From the NCBI RefSeq assembly GCF_000002075.1, contig NW_004797486.1, forward strand, positions 879,050 to 943,049: a DNA stretch of 64,000 nucleotides. The letters run 5' to 3'. Source of the DNA: Aplysia californica (lineage: Eukaryota > Mollusca > Gastropoda > Aplysiida > Aplysiidae). The notes beneath the pieces were generated by a model. The model was not told the origin of the DNA. It saw only the letters and a list, made by a program, of their open reading frames with translations, and ran no database searches. Made by a program: the position numbers and the translations under genes. Every line of letters starts with the position of its first letter. The stretch's first letter is position 1. Shown piece by piece: positions 54,377 through 64,000 of this stretch.

Positions 54377-55797
54377 CGTCCTTGGGCAGTGTGCGGGTAA
54401 AGGTTCGTCGATCGAGAGTGCGCCCCAGAAACTAGGCTGTGCCTGATTTCCGTTGCGGCCGGCGGGCCGGGCAGTTTGCCGCACCTGCGGCTCACCTACA
54501 GTAACATTTTTGTTTATAAACATTTTGAAAACTACGTCGTATCGTCAAAATAATTTCAAATTCGGAACCAGAGTTTCAAATTAACCAAATGGCTCGAAAA
54601 TGACTCTTTTTTTTGTGGCTTGATTTTGAAGTTACCTAAGATTACCAAGATTATACATAATTTTTTTTATTACAAAGAGGACGGTAAACTATTAGATTTA
54701 ACTGAACGTTTGATACCCCCTTTGAAAAAAAAGTGAACTTTTGGAGCACATGGAATGTACACTCCAAGTCCAAGGGGCAAAAACCAAGATCATCTAAAAA
54801 AAACTACACGCTCCGCTCACGTAAAGACAACGTGAGTCTCCAGACTTTATCAAGTGGGATCTCGTGGTCAAGAGGTTACGGTGTTCGCCTCTCATTCAAT
54901 AGGTCCCGGGTTCGAATCCGGACACGACGGAAAATTTTCTTTAAGAAGATTTTCTCCGTTCACCTCCTTTCCTGTTCTCTAACAACAATGTTTTGTCGTC
55001 TGCTTTCGTCTCCACTTTCTGCCCCCCCCACCCCCTCACCTCTTTTGCCCCCTCCTCTGGGGTCTTAACTCTTTCTGCAGCCTTTCTGTTGCTACTTCTT
55101 GGCTCATTTTTACTGCTGTCTTTCAAACCACACCCATGATCTTATGATTGGTAAGATCCAGCACCTAGCCTTCTCGGACAAGGGCGAAAAATCTCGGAGA
55201 TCTCGTGTGCAAGTTGTGCACGTTAAAGATTCCTTGGTGGTCCAAAATCGATAAGAGTAGACTTCGGCCGCCACAAAAATTCAAAATTTCCTACCACTTT
55301 AAAATGTGTAAATGTGTCTCGTGCTCTCATATGACCTTATGCAGATTTGCAAGCTCCGTAAAACACTTACCAAAAAAAAAAAAAAGAAAGAAAAAAGATT
55401 AACAATTGAAAGCGAAAGGGTGTTCTCGTGGGCAAGAGGTTACGATGTTTGCCTCTCATTCAATAGGTCCCGGGTTTGCGTCCGGAAAGCGACTGAAAAT
55501 TTTCTCCTTTTACCCCATTTCCTGCTCTCTAATAAAATTCTGTCGTCTGCTCTCGTCTCCACTTTCTGACCCACACCCCCTCACCTCTTTTGCCCCCTCC
55601 TTTGGGCTCCTGGCTCCTTCTGCAGACTTTCTACGGCTACTCCTTAGCTCCTTCCTGCTGCTGTCTTTCAGCCACACCCCTGATCATACTTCTCGAGCAA
55701 GGCCGAAAAATCTCGAAGGTCCCGTGTGCAAGTTGCGCAAGTTAAAAATCTCTTGGCGGTCCAAATTAAAAAAGAGTAGGCTTCGGCCGCCACCTGG
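54377..55797. repeat. Duplicated block part B, second copy
   Basis: Same 1421 bases as 50465-51885 with about a dozen substitutions. This copy continues past 55797 to the end of the second SINE. Confidence 0.92.
54855..55397 (+). mobile_element. tRNA-derived SINE, family 1 (second copy of 50943)
   Basis: Same element as 50943-51484 in the duplicated block. Confidence 0.9.
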
Positions 55798-55900
55798 GCA
55801 AAATTCCAGATTTCCTACCAACTGAAAATGTTTTGTGTCCCGCGCGCTCATATGACTATGACCTTATGCAATTGCGAGCGTCGTAATACATTTACAAAAC
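55417..55900 (+). mobile_element. tRNA-derived SINE, family 1 (second copy of 51505, with its tail)
   Basis: Continues past the point where the first copy meets the gap: tail GCGCGCTCATATGACTATGA, GCGAGCGTCGTAATAC, then AAC repeats to about 55950. Confidence 0.9.
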
Positions 55901-56559
55901 AACAACAACAACAACAACAAACAAACAATAAAACAACAACAACAAAACAACCCACTTACCCCCCCCCCCCCAAAAAAAAAAAGAAAAAAAAAAAAAAGAA
56001 GTAATACTGAGAGCGAAGTACGGGGACCATAACATTGGGCGATTGAGGAATACAAATCTTGACTATGGTTTCTTGAATGTTTAACTCAATGCTCCCCTCC
56101 CCCCCCCCACCCCACCCCCTCAAAGTGTGAAGTTCTTAGCAAAACAGAAAGAACGAGGCAGTGAGCTTCTAAACGAAAAAAAAGTACTCACCCTGCAATA
56201 CGCCCATATTCCTCGTGATCTTTGCTGAGCCTAACTCCGTGATCTATTGCCCCTCTAGTGTGTAGTGATTAGACTCAACCATATTTTGTCGGTGGTTGTT
56301 GTTGATTTGAGATGAAGACAACCCGACATCCGAAATTTTAATATTTGTGTTGCAGAAATCTCTTGCTTTACTGCTTAAGTTCTAGATTTTATCCAAGTTT
56401 TACTCTTCTCAAGGCTGATGAAGCGAGGTAAGAAGTTTGAATTATGAATATCACTAACGTGAACCTTGTAGTATGTAGTAGGGTTATAGGTCTAAATCGT
56501 TCTAATCTATTGACGACCAAAACCGTGTGGAGTTATGCATTGCAATATTGTATTGGGAT
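55901..56559. other. Low-complexity then gene-free sequence
   Basis: AAC repeats, C and A runs to about 56000; C-rich runs near 56095-56120; otherwise nothing recognised. Confidence 0.5.
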
Positions 56560-56703
56560 AGGACTTCCGTATCGAGCGACCATAATGAGACAGAGTACAA
56601 CAGATGGGTAGGGGTAGGGTTTAGGTTTAAGTTTGGGTTAGGGTTAGGGTTAGGTCTCTTTTTTATTGTGTTTGTTGGAGTGATCGCTCGTTACGGAAGT
56701 CCT
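56560..56703. repeat. Telomere-like TTAGGG repeat inside inverted repeats
   Basis: Inner part 56605-56655 is degenerate TTAGGG/TTTAGG. It is bracketed by AGGACTTCCGTATCGAGCGA at 56560 and, inverted, AGGACTTCCGTAACGAGCGA ending at 56703 (one difference in 20 bases). Size and ends suggest a tiny MITE carrying the repeat. Confidence 0.75.
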
Positions 56704-58079
56704 TCCTTTGTATTGAACGTGGATTGTTCAAGAGAGCTCTTCTCGTAGATCCAAAAACGTGTACTGCCTGCTGTTTGTCTTCTCTAACTTATTGTCCTCT
56801 GTCTTTCTATCTCAACACACCCTCCCCACCCCAAACAACAACAAAGTAGGTTATTGTGTTTCTCTGTAGCTCTGGGTATGTCTAGATCTAGGTCTAGAAT
56901 CTAGGTCTAGAATCTAGGGTTTAGTTGGTTTAGCATTTGCGTTTGTTGCCATTTTTTTGGTCCCAAAGTTGCCACAAAAAAGAACAAAAAAACCCCCCAA
57001 AACCAAACCAAACAAAACCAAAAAAAAAAAAAATAAAAAAAAAAAAATTAAAATGGCAAAAGTTTCCATCAAAGTTGCCAATAATTTCCAAATTTTAAAG
57101 TCTCTGTGACGACGCGTACATAGCAATCTGTTGACAGAGGTAACTTAATCTAAACCAAAGCACCAGAATTTCTTGTACTTTGTTTTCAGCGTCCTGAATA
57201 TCATTTGTAGCCACTCTGTGTAAAAATGTGAAAAATAAAGGTTTTATAACATAATGAAATCAGAATTAGAACAGCACATAAACAACCACAAAAATTAACG
57301 AATAAGGGCGTGTCCGAAGATTCGCCGTTTTAATCCTAAACGTGTGTAATCCAAGAAAAAAGTACAGTATTTTACAGGTAAATTGTGAAATCACACACAA
57401 GGGGCCTGCCAATGTCAGTATTCCGTTTTGGTGAAGACACGCTCTGACTCTAAAATAACATAATAAGATTTAAATAAAGGCAGGAAAAACATCAAATTAG
57501 GGGGGGGGGGGGGGGGGGGGGCGCCCCAAAAGTGCCGATTCTGCTCTAAACTATAGATTTTAAGTTTTGAGTGGTAGGCATTTTTAGCTTCTTCAGCCTC
57601 TCTTACAACCACTTCATCGCATAAGAACCCCCTAAAGCCGTATTTTTTCCCATACCGGGCATGTTTGTCACCACCATTTCCTCATAAAGTCAATCTTTTA
57701 TTTTTCTGTATCCCCTGTTTTCTCGAAACGTGGTTTTACTAATATTATACTTTTTAAAAAAACCTCCATTTTTCACCCAATCTTCATGGAATTTTCACAG
57801 AATGAAGAAACGATGTAATACCCAAAAAAATTTGATGGATTTTTTATATATGGAATATTTTTTTGTTGGTGGTGTTTGGAGTGGATTTTCACGAGTTTTT
57901 TTTTGCAAACGTGAATAATAGACTAGTTCTGGATCTCCCTCAGAACCCCCCCCCCCCCCCAATTAAAAATGTTCTAGTACGTTCAGGAAAAATGAATCAC
58001 ACAGATTTGTAGATCTATTGTTTGCCAAGATGCATACAAAAATCAAACAAAAGAGACCTGGTTAAAAGAAGAAAGACGT
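56704..58079. other. Gene-free, low-complexity-rich stretch
   Basis: Contains TCTAGATCTAGG-type short repeats near 56878-56922, A runs near 57018-57047, G run 57501-57520 and C run 57946-57960. No gene. Confidence 0.5.
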
Positions 58080-58776
58080 GAGAAAAAGGAAAATCATTCC
58101 AGTGCGAACTCAAAAGATCTGCACAGAAACATTAAAAAGGTGTGCCATACAAGAACACGTGGATCAACAGGATGCCTCAAATCAAAGGATGGGAATATCA
58201 TCATGGATAAGGATAAGATACTGGAACTTTGGACGGAATTCGGTGACCTGTACTGTCTCCGTGGTTTTATGCACCCCGCATAATTTGATCATTTTTTGCA
58301 TACTTTCTGATTATTTTTCTTTATCATTCTGTGTTAAAATTAACAGAATCGTGTAATTCCACATTTTTGGGCTCAGTTTGCATAATTTCAGAATTTTTGG
58401 GTGCATAAAACCGCGGGGACAACCTGTACAATGACAATAGCGAGAGGAACAAAGGAGAAAGGAAAATAACTACGAGGGCCCAGCAATCATGAAGGAAGAA
58501 ATTATCAAAGCACTAATGAAGATGAAGACTGGGAAAGCTGCAGGACCTGACAACATTACCACAGAAATGGTTAAAGCTTTAGATGACTTTGGAATAACCA
58601 CACTGACAAAACTTCTCAACTTATACATTGTATGACACTGGACATATGCTATCAGACTTGCCAAAATCTATTTTCATAGCTTTACCAAAGAAACCTAATG
58701 CAAATGAATGTGAGACTCATCGTACCATCAGCCTCAAGGGCCACGTAACACGGGTGCTAAGCATGGACAAGCAATC
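58080..58776 (+). mobile_element. RTE-clade LINE fragment
   Basis: Pieces read KSKDGNIIMDKDKILELWTE (about 58185-58245), then after a MITE KMKTGKAAGPDNITTEMV (about 58520-58575) and IFIALPKKPNANECE, HRTISLKGH (about 58655-58745). These are conserved RT amino-terminal motifs of RTE/BovB-like LINEs. Frameshifts are present and both ends are missing. Confidence 0.8.
58254..58421. mobile_element. hAT-type MITE inserted in the RTE LINE
   Basis: 168 bp, ends TGTCTCCGTGGTTTTATGCA and, inverted, TGTCCCCGCGGTTTTATGCA, flanked by the 8-bp duplication ACCTGTAC (58246-58253 and 58422-58429). A second copy starts at 58777. Confidence 0.88.
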
Positions 58777-58897
58777 TGTCCCCGTGGTTTTATGCACCCT
58801 GCATAATTTAGCAAAAATTTGATCATTTCTTTACATAATTTCTGATTATTTTCCTTTATCATTCTTTGTTAAAATTAACAGAATCGCGTAATTTCAC
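58777..58897 (+). mobile_element. Second copy of the same MITE, 3'-truncated
   Basis: Begins TGTCCCCGTGGTTTTATGCA and follows the 58254 element through AATTAACAGAATCGCG before the next LINE's 5' region begins. Confidence 0.8.
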
Positions 58898-61832
58898 TAC
58901 CCCCAGTGGGTCGGGGGGATATATATATAGACCCACTGCTCCGCCAGCAGGAGGTGCAACCCCTTGACTGGTGAGTTGTCGCCCATGGACATCTACGCTC
59001 AGGTGCACATGGGCGACACTTGTTTTGGTGTATCGTCTGTCTTCTATCATCATCTTTCTTCCTTCTTGACGGGGGACGGGGCTTTCGTCCTTCCCCGAGC
59101 TGACCGGGGAATAAAATACAAATAGTTCCCCCCCCCCCCCCCCGGGCTGGTGGGATGCCACTCGTACGTCACTAGCTCTTTGACGTAGGGGTGACATCTT
59201 TTGTCCGCTCTTGTTATGTCTTCTGTCCATCTATCTATCTCTCCGATCTGTTGACCGAAGGTCCGGTCCAGCAAAAAAATAGACCCCAAATCCCCGCAAC
59301 CCGAGGCACCCTGTTGACCGTGGGGTGTGACCCGAACGACCGGAGAAGGGGACCCTGGTGGCTGAGGTGTGGCTTCCCACACCAACACTCCACTTTGGCC
59401 CTGGATTCGGTCTAGACGGGCGGGTGCAGCGGCCTACAGCACTCAATTGGTTGCGACCGGTTTTTGGCCAATCTTGGTTAGAAGGCAAGATTTCTTGCCG
59501 TCTGATTTGGGAGTATACCTCCAGGGTAACCCTGACACCAGCTATAGACTTCCGAGCGGTGTCCCCTTGTTGGACTCGGTGGCGGGTGGGGAGCCCTGGA
59601 GATGAATAAAAAACAAAATATACATGGATTCAATCAAAAACATTTCTCCCACCCCAGTTCCCAACAAGTCCCAGACAGGAGGAGCAGGTGCAACTCCTGG
59701 CCTGGGCAAGAGAAAGAAGGGCCTTTCGGGCGAAGATGCTCAGCATCTGGGACTTACCAAAAAGAACATCATTGGGGTGGTCACCATTTCTGGTGATCTC
59801 CCCAAAAGATGAAAATCAAAACATTAATCTCACAACACTAAGCATTTTCAAGATACACAAGTCACTAAAAGATTTCGGTATACACAAACCAAAATACATT
59901 AAAAACCTAGGATCCACGGACCTCCTGATACAGGTCAGTTTCAGTATAGAATCAGGCAAACTGTTGGCCTGCACCTCGTTTGGTGGCATCCCTGTAAGTG
60001 TTCAGCCTCACAGACGTGTGAACGCATCCAAAGGTGTCATCAAAAGTCGAGAGCTCTGCGGCTGTACGGAAGAAGGGATTGTTCAGGAGGTCGATGGAAT
60101 TGTCCATGCTCGTCGTATCAAAATACGGCGTGATGGCAAGGAAATTTGTACCAACACGTGGATCCTTACCTTCAACACACCCACACCACCAACAAAATTA
60201 GACATCGCATACCCAGAACTCGAAGTAAGACCATATAATATACCGAAACCGATGCGCTGTTTCAACTGTCAATGCTTCAGACATACACAGCTGTGCTGTC
60301 ATCGTGGTGCAGTGTGTCCTCGCTGCGGCAAGGAAGGACACTCTGGGGAGACCTGCTCTGTAGATCCCTGGTGTCCAAATTGTCGACAGGGGGGTCACAC
60401 TGCATCTTCGACGGAGTGTCCGAAGTGGTGTCAGGAGAAAGCCATCCTCACACATAGGGCCCAGTACGGCGGAACGTTCACTCAAGCAAGAGCAACGCTG
60501 TACCCAAAAGGATCGACGCAAAAGAATACAGCAAAAACATATTCAGAAGTTCTGAAGACAGTCCCAGGGTCGGTACACCCAACCCGAAAGGTCCTTCAGA
60601 CTGGAGATGGAGGAGGACAGGGAGTCCACTTCCTCCCCTCCTACCTCTCCCACCCTCCATCCGCCTTCTCCCCACACCCCCTCTTCATCACCACCCTCTC
60701 AGTCATCTTCTTCATCCTCACCCCCCTCATCATCCTCACCCTCATCATTCTCATCATCACCCCCATCATCATCTTCACCCACAACATCCTCACCATCATC
60801 ATCCTCACACAAATCACCACACCCTACACCCTCATTGCTTCAACCTCCATCCTATCATCCTTCATTCAATAATGTCCATCCACCCACTCCCAGCACCCGC
60901 TCCCCCTCCTCTACCCGCATCCGGGACTCCGGTCCTCCTCCCCCTCCACACTCTCCTTAAAAAAAAAGCTGCAGTCCACCGTGACCGCAGCAAAACAAAA
61001 CAAAGACAAAGGTCACCTACGACCCCCCCAAAAAATGTACCGAACCCGTGCCCTCAAAATAAATAAAAATGGCAGTTCTTCAGTGGAACATTCGCGGTTT
61101 GCGTGCAAACCAGGCAGAACTCTTATCTTTTGACCTCACACACCCCAAATGTAATCTGTGTACCAGAAACTAAATTGCCAACACCCACATTCACATTAAA
61201 CAACTATCAAACTTACAACCAAATATACACCGACAACCAAATCGCCTCTGGGGGCAACTCCATTTTAATAAATAACCAAACACTACACAGACAAATACAA
61301 CTAAACACAACACTTCAGGCAGTTGCGGTCAGGGTCACCCTACACCGTCCTATAACTATCCGTTCAATATACATCCCTCCAAATTATCCTCTATCTTTAA
61401 GTAAGAGAACTAATAAACCTCAGAGACCAGCTCCCATAACCCTTCATCATGTTGGGAGATTTTAATGCCCATAGCCCTCTTTGGGGAAATGAACCAACTA
61501 ACACTAAAGGTAAAATCATAGAAGATTTCTTAACAAAAACTAATACTAGTATTTTTAACGACAATTCCCCAACATTTCAAAATTCAAATAACCTAAACTT
61601 TTCATCCATAGATTTAACCCTATGTGATCCTGACCTAATTCCAGACTTTCAGTGGTCGGTCCTGGACTACCCACACGGATCGGACCACTTCCACATCAAC
61701 CTAATTCCAGACTTTCCACACCGAACTCCTATCCCGGACCGTTTCAATCTTAAAAGAGCGGACTGGGATGGGTTTCACATGGAATGTCTGGAGAAACTCA
61801 ATCCATCTCAAACACAAACTTTTGAACGATTC
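58897..61832 (+). mobile_element. I/Jockey-type LINE, 5' UTR, ORF1 and endonuclease of ORF2
   Basis: 5' leader about 58897-59623. ORF1 starts at the ATG 59624 (MDSIKNISPTPVPNKSQTGG) and continues one frame over in 59800-60600, with three zinc knuckles: CFNCQCFRHTQLCC, CPRCGKEGHSGETC and CPNCRQGGHTASSTEC (about 60255-60425). A Ser/Pro-rich end follows in a third frame to 60960. ORF2 starts at 61069 (MAVLQWNIRGLRANQAELLS). After one shift it shows the endonuclease motifs PETKL and MLGDFNAHSPLWGNEP (from 61449), then SIDLTLCDPDL and YPHGSDHF. Sequence stops resembling a LINE near 61832; RT and 3' end are absent. At least four frameshifts. Same general type as 4110-6115. Confidence 0.85.
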
Positions 61833-61840
61833 GTCGCCTA

Positions 61841-62125
61841 TCACACGAAAGGGCGTATTCCAGATTTTGGCAGTTTTGAGTTGTTACTTGTTACTACTAG
61901 TAGATAGCGCTGCCTCAGATCTATGTTCACACGAAACGGCGTATCCCTAGCTTTAAAATAGCAGCACTAGCAGTAAAAAATCAAAAAGCTAACACTCAGC
62001 GCCAACGAATCAGACGAAACGGCGTACACAGGCTTATGCCTTTTCGTGTGCAAAAAATGATACAAAGTTTTATCAATTCTATTCGCACGAAAAGACGTAT
62101 ACCTTGGATACGCCCCTTCGTGTGA
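61841..62125. repeat. Cluster of six copies of a 17-bp motif
   Basis: Consensus CACACGAAANGGCGTAT. Plus-strand copies at about 61843, 61929, 62011 and 62084; minus-strand copies at 62034-62050 and 62106-62125. The last two pairs face each other and can form hairpins (arms at 62084-62100 and 62108-62124, short loop). Plus copies are spaced roughly 73-86 bases. Confidence 0.8.
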
Positions 62126-62680
62126 GCGACAGGAACACTTTTGTCTTTTTTTCTGGCATAGGCCAGGGCCGTATAACGTAATATCATAGTAAAACTAGAT
62201 TCTAGGCCCTCCTCTAATGATGCAATAGGCCGGATACACAACACAGAGTACACGCCTTGTGCTGCAGCGAATCCTGCTTGTGCAAGAGTGAAAATGAGGC
62301 AGTCCTTATTGTGTTGCCTTATTATTATAGCCTACACTTGGTTACTGTTGCTTGCAGCTTACTGTCACACACAACGTGATCTGCTTGTCTGCTGATTATT
62401 GGAAACCATTAGAAAAAGCAAACTTGGGTTTGATCAAATTTAAATCAGATCTACTTTTTGTCCAACAATACATATGAATATTGCTCAGCTATATATATAT
62501 ATTTTTCCAATAGTGTATTATTCTACACTCATTAACTAGAAGGCAACGCTATCTAGACACCCTCCCCCAGGGCAGTGCTACTGCAGTGATAAAAACATCA
62601 GGATTTAGACTTTGTTATATTGAGCCGAAGACAGGTCTACTAGGCGAGCCATGTAAGTTGCCCCTAAATGTTTATATTTT
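62126..62680. other. Gene-free stretch
   Basis: AT-rich; a short piece of R4 5' end (CCCAGGGCAGTGCTACTG) near 62568-62585. Confidence 0.45.
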
Positions 62681-62681
62681 A

Positions 62682-62750
<69 letters not shown>

Positions 62751-62756
62751 ACACAA
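62681..62756. repeat. CA microsatellite
   Basis: CA run with two late CG interruptions. Confidence 0.95.
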
Positions 62757-62912
62757 GAAACTCAAACCTAAATCGTTCTTTAGCTTGTACTCAGACTGTC
62801 GGGATTTTTCTTGTGTATTAGGCCCAGAATGGCAAGTTCGCATTTCAATGAAAGTGACTCCGACTTTGTCAGATGACATTCCGTTAGCTAAACTTTGAAA
62901 TGTAGGCTTACA

Positions 62913-64000
62913 ATGAAAATTGAATTTTCTGATCAACACGAGGCTGAGAATGAAGACACGTCTCTTGGCCTGGGTGACTTCGATGATTCGGACACGGATC
63001 ATTTCCTAGAAGTTCCAGTATTTTGTAGTCAAAAGGAAAGACAGGGCAATCAACAAACTCTGAATCCATATGAAACCCACTGTAGTAACGAACGGCTACC
63101 AGAATCATTTGAAGTTGAAGAGTAAGCCCGCCAGGCGTCGCCAAAGAAACGAAGAGAATCATCTCGAAGAACGATGCAAAAAAGAAAGCGACAATCTGGC
63201 GAAGAGTACATGAGCGCCGACACGAAAAAGGTTGTTCCAGCACGAATGATGGGAAAGGGCTGCGTTGGAATGGAATGTACGAGAGCTGGCCGTCAGTGTT
63301 CTGGAATCTCAGGAAAGGACAGGAGGGAGATATTTCAGGACTTTTTCAGGACAGTTTATAACCTGGCTGACCTGCAGAAGCAGCGAGAGTTCGTTGCGTA
63401 GCATATTGTGACGACTGAGCCCAAGCTCTTGACGCAGCAAAACGCATGCTTATTACATCACAGTCAATGGAAAGCGCTTGAAAGTGTGTAGGAACACATT
63501 CTTTGCAACCTTGGGTATTTCAGAGAAATGTGCCCGAGTTGTTTTGTCAAAGATTACGGAGACCGGCATTGTGGAAGAAGACAAGCGAGGGGGCAGGCAA
63601 TCGGAGCAGATGAAGACAAAAGGAGAACAAATTAGGGAGATGACCAGTCAACACATAGACAGATTTCTACGCGTGGAATCGCACTACTGTAGGGCCTCTT
63701 CCAGCAAAGAGTATCTCGACCCAGACCTCACATTGTCCAAAATGTACGACATGTCCGTGAAAAAAATCCATGCAATGACATCCCAGGTTTTCACACATTT
63801 CAGACGAGTGTTCAAGACAAAAAAACCTGGCCTTTCATAGTCCTTAAAAAGGACTAATGCTCACTCTGCAACTCTTAATTTATAATAGGCACGATGCAGA
63901 AAAACAAAAGGTGCGACAACTTAGGGAGGATTGCAAGAAGATGGTTCAAGCTGACCCCAGCATTCTGGCTGGGAACTTTGATCTCCAGCAGGTCATATAC
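62913..64000 (+). pseudogene. Decayed transposase-like gene of an uncharacterised multicopy family
   Basis: ATG at 62913 opens an acidic leader (DDSDTDHFLEVPVF) that stops at 63123. The same frame continues with the basic segment KKRRESSRRTMQKRKRQSG, VPARMMGKGC, a Cys cluster (CVGMECTRAGRQC) and EIFQDFF, and stops at 63399. After a shift the frame 63478-63840 reads VCRNTFFATLGISEKCARVV, EEDKRGG, VESHYCRAS, DLTLSKMYDMSV, FRRVFKT. A last piece near 63895-64000 gives GNFDLQQVIY and runs off the window. The order (Cys cluster, VC..FF..TL, DKRG, ESHYCR) matches proteins found as many copies in arthropod, cnidarian and mollusc genomes and probably derived from a DNA transposon. At least three interruptions in 1.1 kb argue against function. 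Family name unknown to me. Confidence 0.65.

Overview
The window looks like AT-rich genomic DNA of a metazoan, most likely a mollusc or a close lophotrochozoan. The grounds are one multi-exon gene of 30 kb or more with GT-AG and GC-AG introns, dense MITEs, tRNA-derived SINEs and several LINE clades, a TTAGGG-type interstitial repeat, and long CA, TTA and CT microsatellites. The taxon is inferred from repeat and gene style, not from a marker gene. There is one scaffold gap of exactly 100 N at 51886-51985.

The only clearly intact host gene lies on the + strand from 3526 (or upstream of the window) to 33840. Seventeen exons whose phases all match join into a reading frame of 1198 codons plus stop, counted from the ATG at 3566. 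The protein has five DM14-type repeats, a 683-residue Ser/Glu/Pro-rich region in one giant exon, and a C-terminal helical tail like that of CC2D1A/CC2D1B (fly Lethal giant discs), proteins that act with ESCRT-III CHMP4/Shrub on endosomes. I cannot find the C2 domain of that family in this copy. The first four repeats are each built from a pair of exons; the fifth uses three. Two of the introns begin with GC.

The introns and the whole 34-62 kb region are filled with mobile DNA. An I/Jockey-type LINE appears as three fragments (4110-6115, 12967-13455, 58897-61832). An RTE LINE fragment is at 58080-58776, and a − strand non-LTR relic at 52114-53480. A tRNA-derived SINE has eight copies and two other short families (here R3 and R4) have four and two; all end in a 3' tail that matches the LINE 3' end. 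The stem of a hairpin in this tail changes in a compensatory way between copies. The same tail has been amplified into a 71-bp tandem array at 9400-10052. A TA-flanked MITE family (M1) has seven copies, two pairs of them lying head to head. One M1 copy is split by a broken Ty3/Gypsy-type LTR element (34759-37100). Further MITEs have clear target duplications: hAT-like at 2978-3406 and 58254-58421, TTAA-type at 7077-7158 and inside a SINE at 27646-27906.

From 50.3 to 55.8 kb a 1421-bp block occurs twice on either side of the N gap with about a dozen differences and no net length change. This looks like two haplotypes placed end to end, one of them carrying 2.26 kb more. After 56 kb come a TIR-flanked telomere-like repeat, the LINE fragments, a cluster of six copies of a 17-bp motif (61841-62125), and at the window end a decayed transposase-like gene that runs off the edge.
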